Assembly: GCA_041392505.1 (NCBI GenBank)
Contig: JAWKLX010000005.1
Span: forward strand, 62,001-126,000
Source: UBA6168 sp041392505
Lineage (GTDB): Bacteria; Bacteroidota; Bacteroidia; Chitinophagales; Saprospiraceae
Direction: 5' to 3'
Length of the DNA stretch: 64,000 bases
Positions 1 to 9,102 of this stretch are shown here, piece after piece (the stretch's first letter is position 1; the number at the start of each line of letters is the position of its first letter). Under the pieces are notes generated by a model, which did no database searches, was not told where the DNA came from, and saw only the letters and a list, made by a program, of their open reading frames with translations. The translations under genes were made by a program, and so were the position numbers.

Positions 1-224
1 TTGAATTCGGAAAAACTTTCTAAGGTAGGTATTGCTGACAATCCCATTTCCTGATACCCTTCAACAGCGTCGGAAAAAAGGTCGTTGTCGAGCATTGCAT
101 TTTCCACTTTGTGCCGCACTGTGGAAGGGGCACTGTCGCTGAGGTATGCGTTCAGCTCATCTTCGTTGATATGACCTTGGGTGTTCAGAAGGTCGTTGAG
201 TATATTTTTATTCATCGAAGTCAT
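1..224 (-). CDS. N-terminal fragment of a probable anti-sigma / TonB-type envelope protein (partial)
   Basis: The minus strand is open from an ATG at 222-224 to the left edge, giving 74 residues that begin MTSMNKNILNDLLN; a second in-frame ATG at 213-215 is an equally good start. The fragment contains a short acidic region (HINEDELNAYLSD) followed by FSDAVEGY. From memory, similar short cytosolic segments with a DAxEGY/L motif precede the membrane segment in Bacteroidota anti-sigma-like and TonB-energy-transducer proteins that are often encoded just after an ECF sigma factor. Here the gene follows such a sigma factor on the same strand after a 119-base gap. No membrane segment is visible in the part present, so the functional call is inference. 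Confidence 0.55.
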   Translation of the reverse strand, partial: MTSMNKNILNDLLNTQGHINEDELNAYLSDSAPSTVRHKVENAMLDNDLFSDAVEGYQEMGLSAIPTLESFSEF

Positions 225-343
225 GTGTTTTCTGGAATCAAGTACAAGAATGTTTTTTTCTAATGTGTGCGGTGGAGGAAGCTATCTCGCTAAATGCTGA
301 TAGCCAAAAGCTTAAATGTAGTTTGCATTCATTCGTTGCACTT

Positions 344-952
344 TCATGCCGAAAGTTTTCTCATTTCTTGTTCAAGCGCAATCCTTAAGTTACGCTTGCC
401 ATTTTGTAAAAAGCTCTTAACTTGTTTTTCAGAGTATCCTGTCTGGGATGCGATGTCCTTATAACTTTTGTTTTCGTAGAAAAAAAGGCGGATGCAGGTT
501 CGCTGGTCGTCGCCCAAATTGGCGACTGCGTCTTCCACTAATTTTTCTTTGGAAGGGCCAACGTTATCAAGAGCAAGCAGCCCTTCGTTTTCCATAAAGT
601 CACTATGCGTAATCTCTGTCTTTTGCCATTCCTCCTGTTTTTTCATTTCACTCTTCCGCTGGCGCAGCTTGGCGATGCATTCATTTCGGGAAACGGCATA
701 GACATAGGCTTTGAAAGATTGGACGTTGGCAGTGGGCAATTTTACGTAAAGCGTTTTGAAAACATCGGAGACGACATCCCGGCTGTCAGCCTCGTTCTTC
801 ATCATTTTCAGGCATACCCCATAGGATAAGTGGATGTACCGGTTGTACAATTCCTCAAAGTATGCTTGCTTTTTTGTTTTCGCAAACTTCGCTACCAGTT
901 CTTCATCTGACAAGTTCTGGATGGATTCTATGTTTCGAATTTTTAGCGCCAT
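344..952 (-). CDS. ECF-type RNA polymerase sigma-70 factor
   Basis: The 202-residue product has the size and two-domain layout of an extracytoplasmic-function sigma factor. Region 2 lies around residues 30-95 (the FEELYNRYIHLSYGVCLKMM segment, then AYVYAVSRNECIAKLRQRK), and region 4 around 140-195 (LGDDQRTCIRLFFYENKSYK, then an HTH ending GYSEKQVKSFLQNGKRNLR). It would direct core polymerase to a small regulon. The next gene on the same strand, cut by the left edge, looks like an anti-sigma-type protein, and a protease with a SPOR domain is divergent on the other side. A TAAATTTG sequence (minus strand, about 984-991) matches the Bacteroidota -7 box and could serve this gene. Regulon and signal are unknown. 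Confidence 0.9.
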   Translation of the reverse strand: MALKIRNIESIQNLSDEELVAKFAKTKKQAYFEELYNRYIHLSYGVCLKMMKNEADSRDVVSDVFKTLYVKLPTANVQSFKAYVYAVSRNECIAKLRQRKSEMKKQEEWQKTEITHSDFMENEGLLALDNVGPSKEKLVEDAVANLGDDQRTCIRLFFYENKSYKDIASQTGYSEKQVKSFLQNGKRNLRIALEQEMRKLSA

Positions 953-1234
953 TTAAAGGGTTTGGCAATTTTGAGGGGCAAATTTAACAAAATCATTTGC
1001 GTTGTATGAAGTTGTTTTTTCAGGTTTGACTTTTACGGCTATCGGCCATCATTTTAAACCAATCCCCGCCAACTTTTATACAACTTTAGTAATTTTCGGT
1101 TTTATAATGGTTTTCATAAATGACCAGTGTCAACTTTTAGAACAAAGGCCCTCTCCGCACTATATTCAAACGCTGTGCCTCGATCTGTGCCTCCTTGTTC
1201 CCTCCATCAATTAAACCAAAAAGACAACACAATT

Positions 1235-3118
1235 ATGAGCAAATACAAAATCAAAAGCGGTAAAGGTGAACTCGTCCTTAGAAAAAGCCAAAGCCTAGTA
1301 GGGTTAAAAACTTCTTCCAAAAGAAGTATCGAAAAAGCAGACTATGTAAAAAAAACAGTCCTGCCTAGCCTCGGTGGTTTCAAAGTCGTTTCGTTGGACA
1401 AGAACAACGAAACCATTGATGACAAACTAGATGAAGTCAGAAATAATCGGGAAGTGGAAGTCGGCACCCATGTCTATTATGCCGAAGGCAGCAACAAGCC
1501 CATGGTGGCCACTGGTGAAATTATCATCACCTTTCAGCCGGGGGTAGATGTGGAAGAACAATTATTGGTGCTGGACGAATTCAAATTGGAACTTGCCGAG
1601 CGCCGCAGTGCTGACCTGATCATTGCCCGGGTGACCAAGGATTCTAGCAACCCGATCAAAGTAGCGAGTTTGCTCCAACAAGTTTCTTTGGTTAAAATGG
1701 CCGAACCAGACCTCGATATGCTGTTAGAAGAATACGACCTTGTTCTTCCCAAGGATCATTATGTGTCAGAAGAATGGCATTTGAAGAATGATGGCTATAT
1801 CGAAATCGCTGGTCACCGCACTGTAGCAGGCGCTGACGCCAAAGTTATTGACGCATGGAACAGGATCGGCAACTTAGGTTCTTCCAACATTGTCGTGGCG
1901 ATCATTGACAATGGTTTTGACATTAGCCATCCCGACCTGAAAAACAAAGTCTATCGGCCATTCGACCTGTGGACACAGTCCGATCGACTGACTCAGGGTG
2001 ATGCCTCTTTTACCCACGGTACACCTTGTGCCAGCTTGGCCGTAGCCGCTTCCGATGGGAGCGGGATGGTGGGCGTGGCGCCCAATGCTAAGTTCATGCC
2101 CGTGAGTGGTACTTCCTACAGTACCAGCGCCACTGAAAAAATGTTTGATTATTGCGTGCAGAATGGCGCTGATGTAATTAGTTGCAGTTGGGGAACAACC
2201 AACCAAGGCTACCAGCTCAATTCATTGAAAGAACAGGCTATTAGTAAAGCTGCCAAACAAGGTCGGAAAGGCAAGGGGTGTGTCATCTTATTTGCCGCTG
2301 GCAATGAAGGATTTGATTTTGTCAATTTCTATGGCGCCCACCCCGATGTGATCTGCGTGGCAGCGAGCGACAGCAAAGACCAATACGCCAATTATTCCAA
2401 TCAAGGCATGGAGATCTCGGTCTGTGCCCCATCGAATGGCGACTGGCCACTGGTCGCTGCCCGGGCCTCTTGGGATCCTGGCACCACGGTTAGGGGTGAT
2501 GGGGTCTGGCGTTATTGGGCCGATGGCATTGACCGCCCCGGGCCTTACAAACATTTCGGGGGAACTAGCGGCGCTACCCCCATTGTGGCGGGTATCTGCG
2601 CCCTGATGCTCTCCGTCAACCCTGACCTGACGGCCAAAGAGGTGAAAAGTATTTTACAAAGTACCGCTGATAAAATAGGTTCGCCAAGTGAATATACCAA
2701 TGGGCATTCCCGCAAATATGGCTACGGACGGGTGAATGCGGACAAAGCCGTTGCAGAAGCCATGCGCCGTAGAGATGGCACATCAGGGACAGTCACTCCG
2801 CCTCCAACCCAAGTTGAAACAAATGTGTCGAAAGGCGAGGGGCTTTTCCGTTTTTCGGTAGAGCGGCAGCAACCAACTGGTTATGGTGTGCAGATGGGGG
2901 TTTTTGCTGAATATGGGAATGTGCTGATTGCCGCAGAAAAACTGCAAAAACAGTTCGCTGAAACCATTGTGGTAAACATCAATGAGTTGAACGGGAAGAC
3001 AGTTTACAAAGTCATCGTTGGCGCATTTTCCAACAAAAACGACGCGACCAAATTGCAAAAAGAAATGAAAGCGGCAGGAGTGGATGGGTTTGTAAAAGAC
3101 TTGAAATCGTTTGCCTGA
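1235..3118 (+). CDS. S8 family (subtilisin-like) serine protease with C-terminal SPOR domain
   Basis: The start is placed at the ATG at 1235 (627 residues); the frame is open a further 36 codons upstream, but those residues look non-coding. The catalytic triad of the S8 family is visible: Asp225 in VAIIDNGFDISHPDL, His261 in THGTPCA and Ser445 in GGTSGATPIVAG, with the oxyanion Asn in FAAGNEG. Residues about 100-165 resemble a subtilase propeptide/fervidolysin-type N-domain. The last 80 residues (YGVQMGVFAEYGN to KVIVGAFSNKNDATKLQKEM) form a SPOR-like repeat, a fold known to bind denuded peptidoglycan. No signal peptide or membrane segment is evident (the protein begins MSKYKIKSGKGELVLRK), which is odd for a SPOR protein. 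It is divergent from the ECF sigma gene. Substrate unknown. Confidence 0.9.
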   Translation: MSKYKIKSGKGELVLRKSQSLVGLKTSSKRSIEKADYVKKTVLPSLGGFKVVSLDKNNETIDDKLDEVRNNREVEVGTHVYYAEGSNKPMVATGEIIITFQPGVDVEEQLLVLDEFKLELAERRSADLIIARVTKDSSNPIKVASLLQQVSLVKMAEPDLDMLLEEYDLVLPKDHYVSEEWHLKNDGYIEIAGHRTVAGADAKVIDAWNRIGNLGSSNIVVAIIDNGFDISHPDLKNKVYRPFDLWTQSDRLTQGDASFTHGTPCASLAVAASDGSGMVGVAPNAKFMPVSGTSYSTSATEKMFDYCVQNGADVISCSWGTTNQGYQLNSLKEQAISKAAKQGRKGKGCVILFAAGNEGFDFVNFYGAHPDVICVAASDSKDQYANYSNQGMEISVCAPSNGDWPLVAARASWDPGTTVRGDGVWRYWADGIDRPGPYKHFGGTSGATPIVAGICALMLSVNPDLTAKEVKSILQSTADKIGSPSEYTNGHSRKYGYGRVNADKAVAEAMRRRDGTSGTVTPPPTQVETNVSKGEGLFRFSVERQQPTGYGVQMGVFAEYGNVLIAAEKLQKQFAETIVVNINELNGKTVYKVIVGAFSNKNDATKLQKEMKAAGVDGFVKDLKSFA

Positions 3119-3287
3119 TTACTTTGTTGATTGGGTTTCTTGACGGGAAGCGAAAGGTTGTCAACCCTTCGCTCCCCGACAAGAAAAAAGCTACTCTTCC
3201 TACTATCTTGCCAATGCTTGCCTTGTGTTTTCATCAACTGGAAGGTTAAAAAAATGGGAGAATAGATTTTCGAAGAGGCGATTAGCA

Positions 3288-4742
3288 TTACTTTTTCTTA
3301 CCAAATATCCGCTTCACATCCTCCTTGGCAATCACGTTTGCCATCCTCGCCAAGAGCAGGTAAGTCAACAAATAACTGATCGCCAAAACCCCAAATGCCA
3401 CTCCCGCTGGCAAGTCCCATGTTTGTTTTAAAAAGTAAAATGGGAGAGCGGCAGCAGCGGCGACCAACAACGTTTTCCCATAAAAACGGAAAGGGAAGAC
3501 TTCTTTAAATTTTACGCCCATCAATTTCCGGATCACGTTCAGGGCGTACCACCAAGAAAAAGTTTGTGCAACAACAGAAGCCAAAGGCGGTCCGGCCACA
3601 CCCCACCAAAGCACAAATGGAATGACCAAAGCCGCATTTATTGAAAACAAATAAATGGCGCCATACGTGATTTCTTTGGTACTGTTCAGGGCCTTTTGCA
3701 TGTTGCTGTAGGAGGCGACCCTTTGCAATAGGATAAAGGTGTAAATAAAAAATGGGATAGCGGAATTCTTATAATCTTCCCCATAAAGCATCACCATAAA
3801 CTCCTCCGATGTCAAAAGGAAAACCATTACCAAAGGCAGTACAATGACCGTCACTTTTTCAATGCTGGTCAGCCAGAGCTCAAGAAGAGGGGCGGTTTCC
3901 CCTTTCAAAAAATGACTAACCATTTTGGGCATCATAACGGCTGCAATAGAATAAGCGATGGTCGGGATAATGGGTAATTCCCAAGCACCATTGGAGTATT
4001 CTGCATATGTGTCGGGCGATAAAAACTCTTTGACCACGTACTTATCTACTTGGCGGTTGAGCGTCCAAAACAACTGGGCAAGGCTCAAAGGGATGGAATA
4101 ATAAAGTAGCTCCTGTAAAAATCTTTCGGGTAAAGGGACGACCACATCGAGACTGAAATTTTTATAAAAAATAAATGCACTCAATAGCATGCGCAACAAC
4201 CCGTAAAGGACCAGCCCAACTGCGATCCAATGCAAAGTATCGGACATTAGCAGGGGCAGTGTCATCGCCAAGAATTGGGTGACTCCAACAAAAATATTGA
4301 ACCATGCAGCTGCTTTTGCTTTGTCGAGTGCGATGAGAATGTTTGGCACTGGGATCGTCGGTAGTTCCAGAACAACCAAGGCCATAAACAACCACAATAA
4401 CGGCCGTGCATCTTGATAGCCATGATCCATCGTGCCGAACCACCCAATGATTAAAAGCAAGCCCGCACTGCCCAATGCCGTCCACATCAATATTTTAGCA
4501 ATGTACTGGGCAATGCTTTTTCGTTTTTCGGGCGGGTATTTTTCAAAGAAATAGAATATGCTATCGGGGATTCCGAACTGTCCAAATATCTGGGCAGTGC
4601 CGTACAGCAATAATAAATAATGAAGCTGGGCAAATATCTCTTTCGGCAGCGAACGGGTGAGAATGGCCAATGCTGCTATCTGTGCAACAATAGTAACCGC
4701 CCGGCTGACCGTGAAAATGCTTGCCTTACGGGCAAGGCTCAT
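3288..4742 (-). CDS. Polysaccharide / O-antigen flippase (MOP superfamily)
   Basis: The 484-residue protein is almost entirely hydrophobic, with about 12-14 predicted membrane segments, and begins SLARKASIFTVSRAVTIVAQ followed by ILTRSLPKEIFAQLHYLLLL, a pattern typical of the Wzx/RfbX family of polysaccharide translocases. Such proteins move lipid-linked sugar units across the inner membrane. No glycosyltransferase cluster flanks it here; the neighbours are a SPOR protease (convergent) and a T9SS plug gene (divergent), so the substrate cannot be inferred. Its upstream region carries the MITE-like element at 4818-5040. Confidence 0.85.
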   Translation of the reverse strand: MSLARKASIFTVSRAVTIVAQIAALAILTRSLPKEIFAQLHYLLLLYGTAQIFGQFGIPDSIFYFFEKYPPEKRKSIAQYIAKILMWTALGSAGLLLIIGWFGTMDHGYQDARPLLWLFMALVVLELPTIPVPNILIALDKAKAAAWFNIFVGVTQFLAMTLPLLMSDTLHWIAVGLVLYGLLRMLLSAFIFYKNFSLDVVVPLPERFLQELLYYSIPLSLAQLFWTLNRQVDKYVVKEFLSPDTYAEYSNGAWELPIIPTIAYSIAAVMMPKMVSHFLKGETAPLLELWLTSIEKVTVIVLPLVMVFLLTSEEFMVMLYGEDYKNSAIPFFIYTFILLQRVASYSNMQKALNSTKEITYGAIYLFSINAALVIPFVLWWGVAGPPLASVVAQTFSWWYALNVIRKLMGVKFKEVFPFRFYGKTLLVAAAAALPFYFLKQTWDLPAGVAFGVLAISYLLTYLLLARMANVIAKEDVKRIFGKKK

Positions 4743-4817
4743 GCTCTTTTTTGGTGCTGTTTCCGTAATACTCTTTTTTAAATTTTCAACTTGAGGCCTC
4801 GTACCAAACTCAGCTGA

Positions 4818-5040
4818 TTAGCTTAAGCCGCATTTATCAGGTTTCATTAATTCCGGGCCGAACATTGTTCAGATCACTTTGCATCACCCTGCTCGGCCCG
4901 GTGGGATTTTAAGGGGAAACGGGAGCTTAGCTCCCGTTTCCCCTTAAAATCCCCAGAGGGGCACTTGGTCGGTTGCAATGAAATGTTACTTGCGCTGCCC
5001 CGCATTTTTTAGATTAATAATTTATCGCAGCTTGGACTAA
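4818..5040 (+). mobile_element. MITE-like palindromic element, copy A
   Basis: This 223-bp intergenic block is homologous to 29321-29544 in the opposite orientation. Its right end carries TTTATCGCAGCTTGGACTAA, an imperfect inverted copy of its left end and close to the ends of copy B. The centre is a 25-bp perfect inverted repeat (4903-4927 with 4929-4953, GGGATTTTAAGG...), separated by one base. A second stem (CCGGGCCGA 4853-4861 with TCGGCCCGG 4893-4901) lies beside it. Over 4845-4900 I count six mismatches in 56 positions against copy B. No open reading frame is present, so if it moves it must do so in trans. It fills most of the divergent promoter region between the flippase and the T9SS plug gene. 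Confidence 0.8.
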
Positions 5041-5151
5041 TTAATCTTGCACCTCCTTACACTGCGCAAAGGTTCGTTAAATAACACTTAGCCGTAGGCA
5101 TTTTGCGTTACTTTTACCTCTTCTTAACTGTTCTTGAAAAAAAATCTCTTT

Positions 5152-6534
5152 ATGAAATATATGTTGATGTTGCTGGCTTTCCTCTTTTCTCTTTCTTCTT
5201 TTTCTCAAGATGAAAACCTGCGATACTCCGATCACACTTATTTAGACGACATTAAATCGGTGAAATTATATGTGGACGGATACCTGTTGGCGATGCCCAT
5301 TATCTATGCTGGTGACCCGACTCCATTGGTTTTGTCGTTCGATGATGTGAGTGGGGACGATATCAAAAACTACACCTATACAGTCGTGCATTGCGACGCG
5401 GACTGGACTCCTTCAAGGCTTGCGGAATTGGAATATATAGATGGGTTTTCGGAATTACGGATTGAAAATTATGAATATTCGTTCAAGGCAAAATCAATTT
5501 ACACGCATTATTGGACGATGTTTCCAAACCAAGACATAACCTTTACCAAATCGGGCAATTATCTTTTAAAGGTGTATGAAGATGAAGACGATAGGCGGTT
5601 GGTGATCACCCGGCGGTTTGTGGTCGTTGACCCACAAGTAGCCATTGAACCTCGGATGAAGCGGCCGGCCATGGTGAGTAAAAGCACTACCCATCAAGAA
5701 ATAGACTTCAAAGTTGTCCATAAAAACTTTGAGATCAGAAGCCCAAGACAAGAGCTGACTGCAGTTGTCCTGCAAAACGGTCGCTGGGACACTGCCATCG
5801 GAGGGCTCAAACCTTTGTTTAGCCGATTTGAAGAACAGAGTTTTGATTACCAGGACAAAATTGTTTTCCCGGCTGGCAAAGAATTCCGTTTCCTCGATTT
5901 GCGGGGCTTGAAATTCCGGGACCCGAAATTGGAATCGGTCACTGAAAATAACGGCCACTTTTCTGCAACCATTGAGAAGGAGAAAAAGCGGGGGAATACA
6001 GCCCATTTTGAGAGGTTTGACATCAACGGGAATTTTTTGATTGAAAACTCCGACGAAAGGGGAAGGCTGTTTATCCGTCGGCCAAGTGATGCCGACGTAA
6101 CGGTTGACATTGGGGGGCCAAGTGAGACCGCCCGCCAAGAAGCCATTTTTGGAGCTGATGGCCCAGAGCTTGACATCCACAGCCTACAAAGCGAATATGT
6201 TGATGTCCTGTTTACCCTTTACAGTCCTGGCGAAATGTATGGCGAAGACTTATACATTTTTGGTGGCCTTAGCGAGTGGCAGTTCAAGCCAGAATTCAAG
6301 ATGGTTTATAACCCGATGATTAATGCCTATGTCGGGAAGGTAAGGTTGAAACAAGGGTATTATGATTACCTTTATGCAGCTGTTTCTCAAGAAAATAGAA
6401 AAGCTGATTTTGAAGTAACAGAAGGAGACTGGTACGAGACGGAAAATGATTATACGATACTGGTTTATTACCGACCGTTTGGCAGTCGTTTCGACCAGTT
6501 GATCGGGGTGGAAACTTTTAGCTCAAGAATGTGA
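5152..6534 (+). CDS. Type IX secretion system plug protein (DUF5103 family)
   Basis: From the ATG at 5152 the product is 460 residues with a signal peptide MKYMLMLLAFLFSLSSFSQ; an in-frame TTG at 5134 would add KKNLF-type residues and cannot be excluded. The sequence after the signal (LRYSDHTYLDDIKSVKLYVD, then YTVVHCDADWTPSRL) is characteristic of the family formerly called DUF5103. That family is known as the periplasmic plug that closes the SprA translocon of the T9SS when no PorV/substrate is bound. The C-terminal part (residues about 345-460) is a second beta domain. It is followed by a PorE-like gene 285 bases downstream on the same strand, consistent with a T9SS theme but not necessarily one operon. 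Confidence 0.88.
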   Translation: MKYMLMLLAFLFSLSSFSQDENLRYSDHTYLDDIKSVKLYVDGYLLAMPIIYAGDPTPLVLSFDDVSGDDIKNYTYTVVHCDADWTPSRLAELEYIDGFSELRIENYEYSFKAKSIYTHYWTMFPNQDITFTKSGNYLLKVYEDEDDRRLVITRRFVVVDPQVAIEPRMKRPAMVSKSTTHQEIDFKVVHKNFEIRSPRQELTAVVLQNGRWDTAIGGLKPLFSRFEEQSFDYQDKIVFPAGKEFRFLDLRGLKFRDPKLESVTENNGHFSATIEKEKKRGNTAHFERFDINGNFLIENSDERGRLFIRRPSDADVTVDIGGPSETARQEAIFGADGPELDIHSLQSEYVDVLFTLYSPGEMYGEDLYIFGGLSEWQFKPEFKMVYNPMINAYVGKVRLKQGYYDYLYAAVSQENRKADFEVTEGDWYETENDYTILVYYRPFGSRFDQLIGVETFSSRM

Positions 6535-6818
6535 TAAGCCTCTTCTTTTTGGGCAAATACCTGAGTGCTATCCCATATATCCAATTGCAAATATTACCCT
6601 TCTCTACATCTCGCACACTTTTTGAACAAGGGGCATTATAAATTCAAATCAAGGTTCTGAATCCGCATGTAGGTCATACTACGAAAAAGGATTTGGCTGC
6701 CGTTCGATTTTTTTTGACGATCCCCCCATTGACAGCAGGCTGCTGTATTTCCAGTAAATTTGATAAACATTACTTGGCCTGCTGACCTATTTTTAGACAA
6801 TACAAGTTTTCAACAATC

Positions 6819-9005
6819 ATGAAAATGTTTACTACGCACGGTGTTCAAAAGGCGGGGATGATCTTATGGAAAGGCGCTATTCAGAGAGCGATACCTGCCT
6901 GCTTGCTTCTTCTTTTTCCCCTGTTTCTTTTCTCACAAGAAAAGACGGTGGAAAAGGCCAATTTGGCTTATACCTACAAACAATTTGCTCAGGCTGCAGC
7001 CCTTTATGAGGAAGCCATTTCAGAAAAAGAAGCGGATGGAGGAAGCTCTTCTACTACCCTTAACCTGAAAACCAAATTGGCTTTTTGCTACCGCATGAAC
7101 AATAAAATGGAACAAGCGGAAAAGCTCTATGCGGAAATTGTTCAGGATGAACGGGCAAAAGCTGAGACCTATCTTTATTACGGGGAAACCCTCATGAGCA
7201 ATGGTAAATACGATGAGGCTAAGAGATGGTTTTTGGATTATCAAAAACTCGAACCAGAAGATGAACAGGCCGCTCTTATGGTCTCCAATTGTGATAAGAT
7301 ACAATTCATCGAACCTTATTTTCCTTATGTTGAGATCAAAGAATTTGCTTTTAATTCGGAGGCTGACGACAATGCTCCGGTCTCTTGGCAAAACGGGATC
7401 GTTTTTTCCTCCGACCGCAAACAGAAAATTAAACTGATGAAAGAAAAATCGGGCTGGACAGGACGTGATTACCTCGACCTTTACTTTTCGGTTTTGAAAG
7501 AAGACAGTAGTTATGGAGAGCCACGCCGGTTTTCTTCCAAATTGAGTGAAGTGAATAAAAATACAGGGAACGCTTCTTTTTCATCCGATGGTACCGAAGT
7601 GTTTTTTACCCGCAACGACAACGTGCTGAACAAAAAAGAGACCTATAATTTGCAGCTTTTCCGTTCTGTCAATAATGGCGGTGAAAAGTGGAAAAAGGCT
7701 GAAAAACTTTCTTTCTGTTCCCCGAACTACAGCTTTATGCACCCAGCCATTTCCCCTGATGGCAAACAATTGTTTTTTGCATCCAATCGTAAAGGGGAAG
7801 GCGGGGTCGACTTGTGGGTCTCCAATCGTAAAGGGGACGTTTGGAGCAAACCAGAAAACCTCGGGCCTACGGTCAACACATCTGCGAATGAGGGCTTCCC
7901 ATTCATGGATGAAAATGGCCGTCTCTATTTCTGCTCGAAAGGGCATCCAGGCTACGGCGGGTTTGATATTTTCTTCACAGAACTCAACGAGGAGGGGGAA
8001 TGGAAAACACCCCAAAACCTTGGCCAACCGATCAATAGTCCCCTCGATGATATTTCCATTTACATAAATGGCAGCGGGAAAAGCGGTATGTTCACTTCTT
8101 CCAGAAATGGTGGCGACGATGACATCTATTTTTTCGAAGTATTGGAAAAGGCGCCAGAAGAAGAACCCTATGTGGGCATTCTACCCGTTTCAAGCAACAA
8201 CACCGAACCATTTGTCAATAAAAAACCAAGCGCTATTCCTCCAGTTGAAACCATAGAAGAAAAGGCAATTGAAACAGCTGAAGTACCTGAACCTGAACCT
8301 GAACCTGAGCATGATCCTTCTATGCTGGGTGTTCCACAAAATTATCAACCCGCAGCTTCCGAAAACGTAGAAGAAGAGCCGATAGAAGAAGAAAAAATAG
8401 CAGAGGAGCCGTTGGAGATGTTTGACCCTTTCGCTGATTTGTCAATTCTTGAAGAGGAAGAAGAAGTGCTTGAAGAGCAAGGAACGACTTCTCAATCTGA
8501 TGCCATCTTTTTTGAAATACCTAAAGAAGAATCGGAGACAATCGGTGATGCATCAACCGCTTCACCGCCGCCGGCAAATGCTCTTTTTGCTTTTCAGGAA
8601 TTCATGGACCGGGCAGCCAACTTCGATCTGCAACCCGGCCAAGTCTACCGCTTAGATGGGGCGACTTTCGACCCTAACATCTGGCAGCTGACGCCTAAAA
8701 TTGCCCGGCCACTGAACGATCTCGTGACCGTTATGCGTCGTTTCCCTTCTTTGCAAATCGAGCTGAGTGCTCACACCGAAACACGGGGGCTGGAGACAGA
8801 GAACCTGAAGATTTCAAAAAACAGGGTGGACATGGCCATTGAATACATGACCAAAGAAGGTATTTCCCCCGACCGCATCGAAGGGATCGGTTATGGAGAA
8901 AGCATGCCACTCAACCATTGCCTGGATGGTGTAACGTGTTCGGAAGAGGAGCATTTGTACAACCAACGTTTTGAAATACGGGTGCTCCAAGGAGTTATAA
9001 AATAA
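6819..9005 (+). CDS. PorE-like TPR / WD40-like beta-propeller / OmpA-family protein
   Basis: The 728-residue protein starts with a long signal peptide (hydrophobic core ACLLLLFPLFLFSQ). Residues about 40-160 form tetratricopeptide-like helices (KANLAYTYKQFAQAAALYEE), residues about 185-430 hold PD40-type propeller blades (SPDGKQLFFASNRKGEGGVD, NEGFPFMDENGRLYFCSKG), and after a long acidic Glu/Pro-rich linker, residues about 600-728 are an OmpA-like domain (LSAHTETRGLETENL, SKNRVDMAIEYMTKEGISPD). In that domain the usual peptidoglycan-contacting Asp is Glu while the Arg is kept. This order matches PorE, which anchors the T9SS PorL-M-K-N machinery to peptidoglycan in Porphyromonas. Several paralogues usually exist, so PorE itself is not certain. 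Confidence 0.8.
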   Translation: MKMFTTHGVQKAGMILWKGAIQRAIPACLLLLFPLFLFSQEKTVEKANLAYTYKQFAQAAALYEEAISEKEADGGSSSTTLNLKTKLAFCYRMNNKMEQAEKLYAEIVQDERAKAETYLYYGETLMSNGKYDEAKRWFLDYQKLEPEDEQAALMVSNCDKIQFIEPYFPYVEIKEFAFNSEADDNAPVSWQNGIVFSSDRKQKIKLMKEKSGWTGRDYLDLYFSVLKEDSSYGEPRRFSSKLSEVNKNTGNASFSSDGTEVFFTRNDNVLNKKETYNLQLFRSVNNGGEKWKKAEKLSFCSPNYSFMHPAISPDGKQLFFASNRKGEGGVDLWVSNRKGDVWSKPENLGPTVNTSANEGFPFMDENGRLYFCSKGHPGYGGFDIFFTELNEEGEWKTPQNLGQPINSPLDDISIYINGSGKSGMFTSSRNGGDDDIYFFEVLEKAPEEEPYVGILPVSSNNTEPFVNKKPSAIPPVETIEEKAIETAEVPEPEPEPEHDPSMLGVPQNYQPAASENVEEEPIEEEKIAEEPLEMFDPFADLSILEEEEEVLEEQGTTSQSDAIFFEIPKEESETIGDASTASPPPANALFAFQEFMDRAANFDLQPGQVYRLDGATFDPNIWQLTPKIARPLNDLVTVMRRFPSLQIELSAHTETRGLETENLKISKNRVDMAIEYMTKEGISPDRIEGIGYGESMPLNHCLDGVTCSEEEHLYNQRFEIRVLQGVIK
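8287..8310 (+). repeat. Hexanucleotide tandem repeat inside the PorE-like gene
   Basis: Four copies of CCTGAA (the last ends CCTGAG) encode alternating Pro-Glu in the acidic linker before the OmpA domain. Loss or gain of a unit would keep the frame and only change linker length. Confidence 0.8.
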
Positions 9006-9042
9006 ATCGCTTTTCAGCCATTTTGAATTTAGTGATAATAAA

Positions 9043-9074
9043 AAACGGCCAAGTGCATGCGCACTTGGCCGTTT
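9043..9074. terminator. Bidirectional rho-independent terminator
   Basis: A 14-bp perfect stem AAACGGCCAAGTGC / GCACTTGGCCGTTT with a four-base loop lies between two convergent genes that end at 9005 (plus) and 9103 (minus). T-rich tracts follow on the plus strand (GTATTTT) and on the minus strand (TTTTTATTAT). Confidence 0.9.
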
Positions 9075-9102
9075 GTATTTTCATAAAAAGATCCTCAAAC
9101 GA

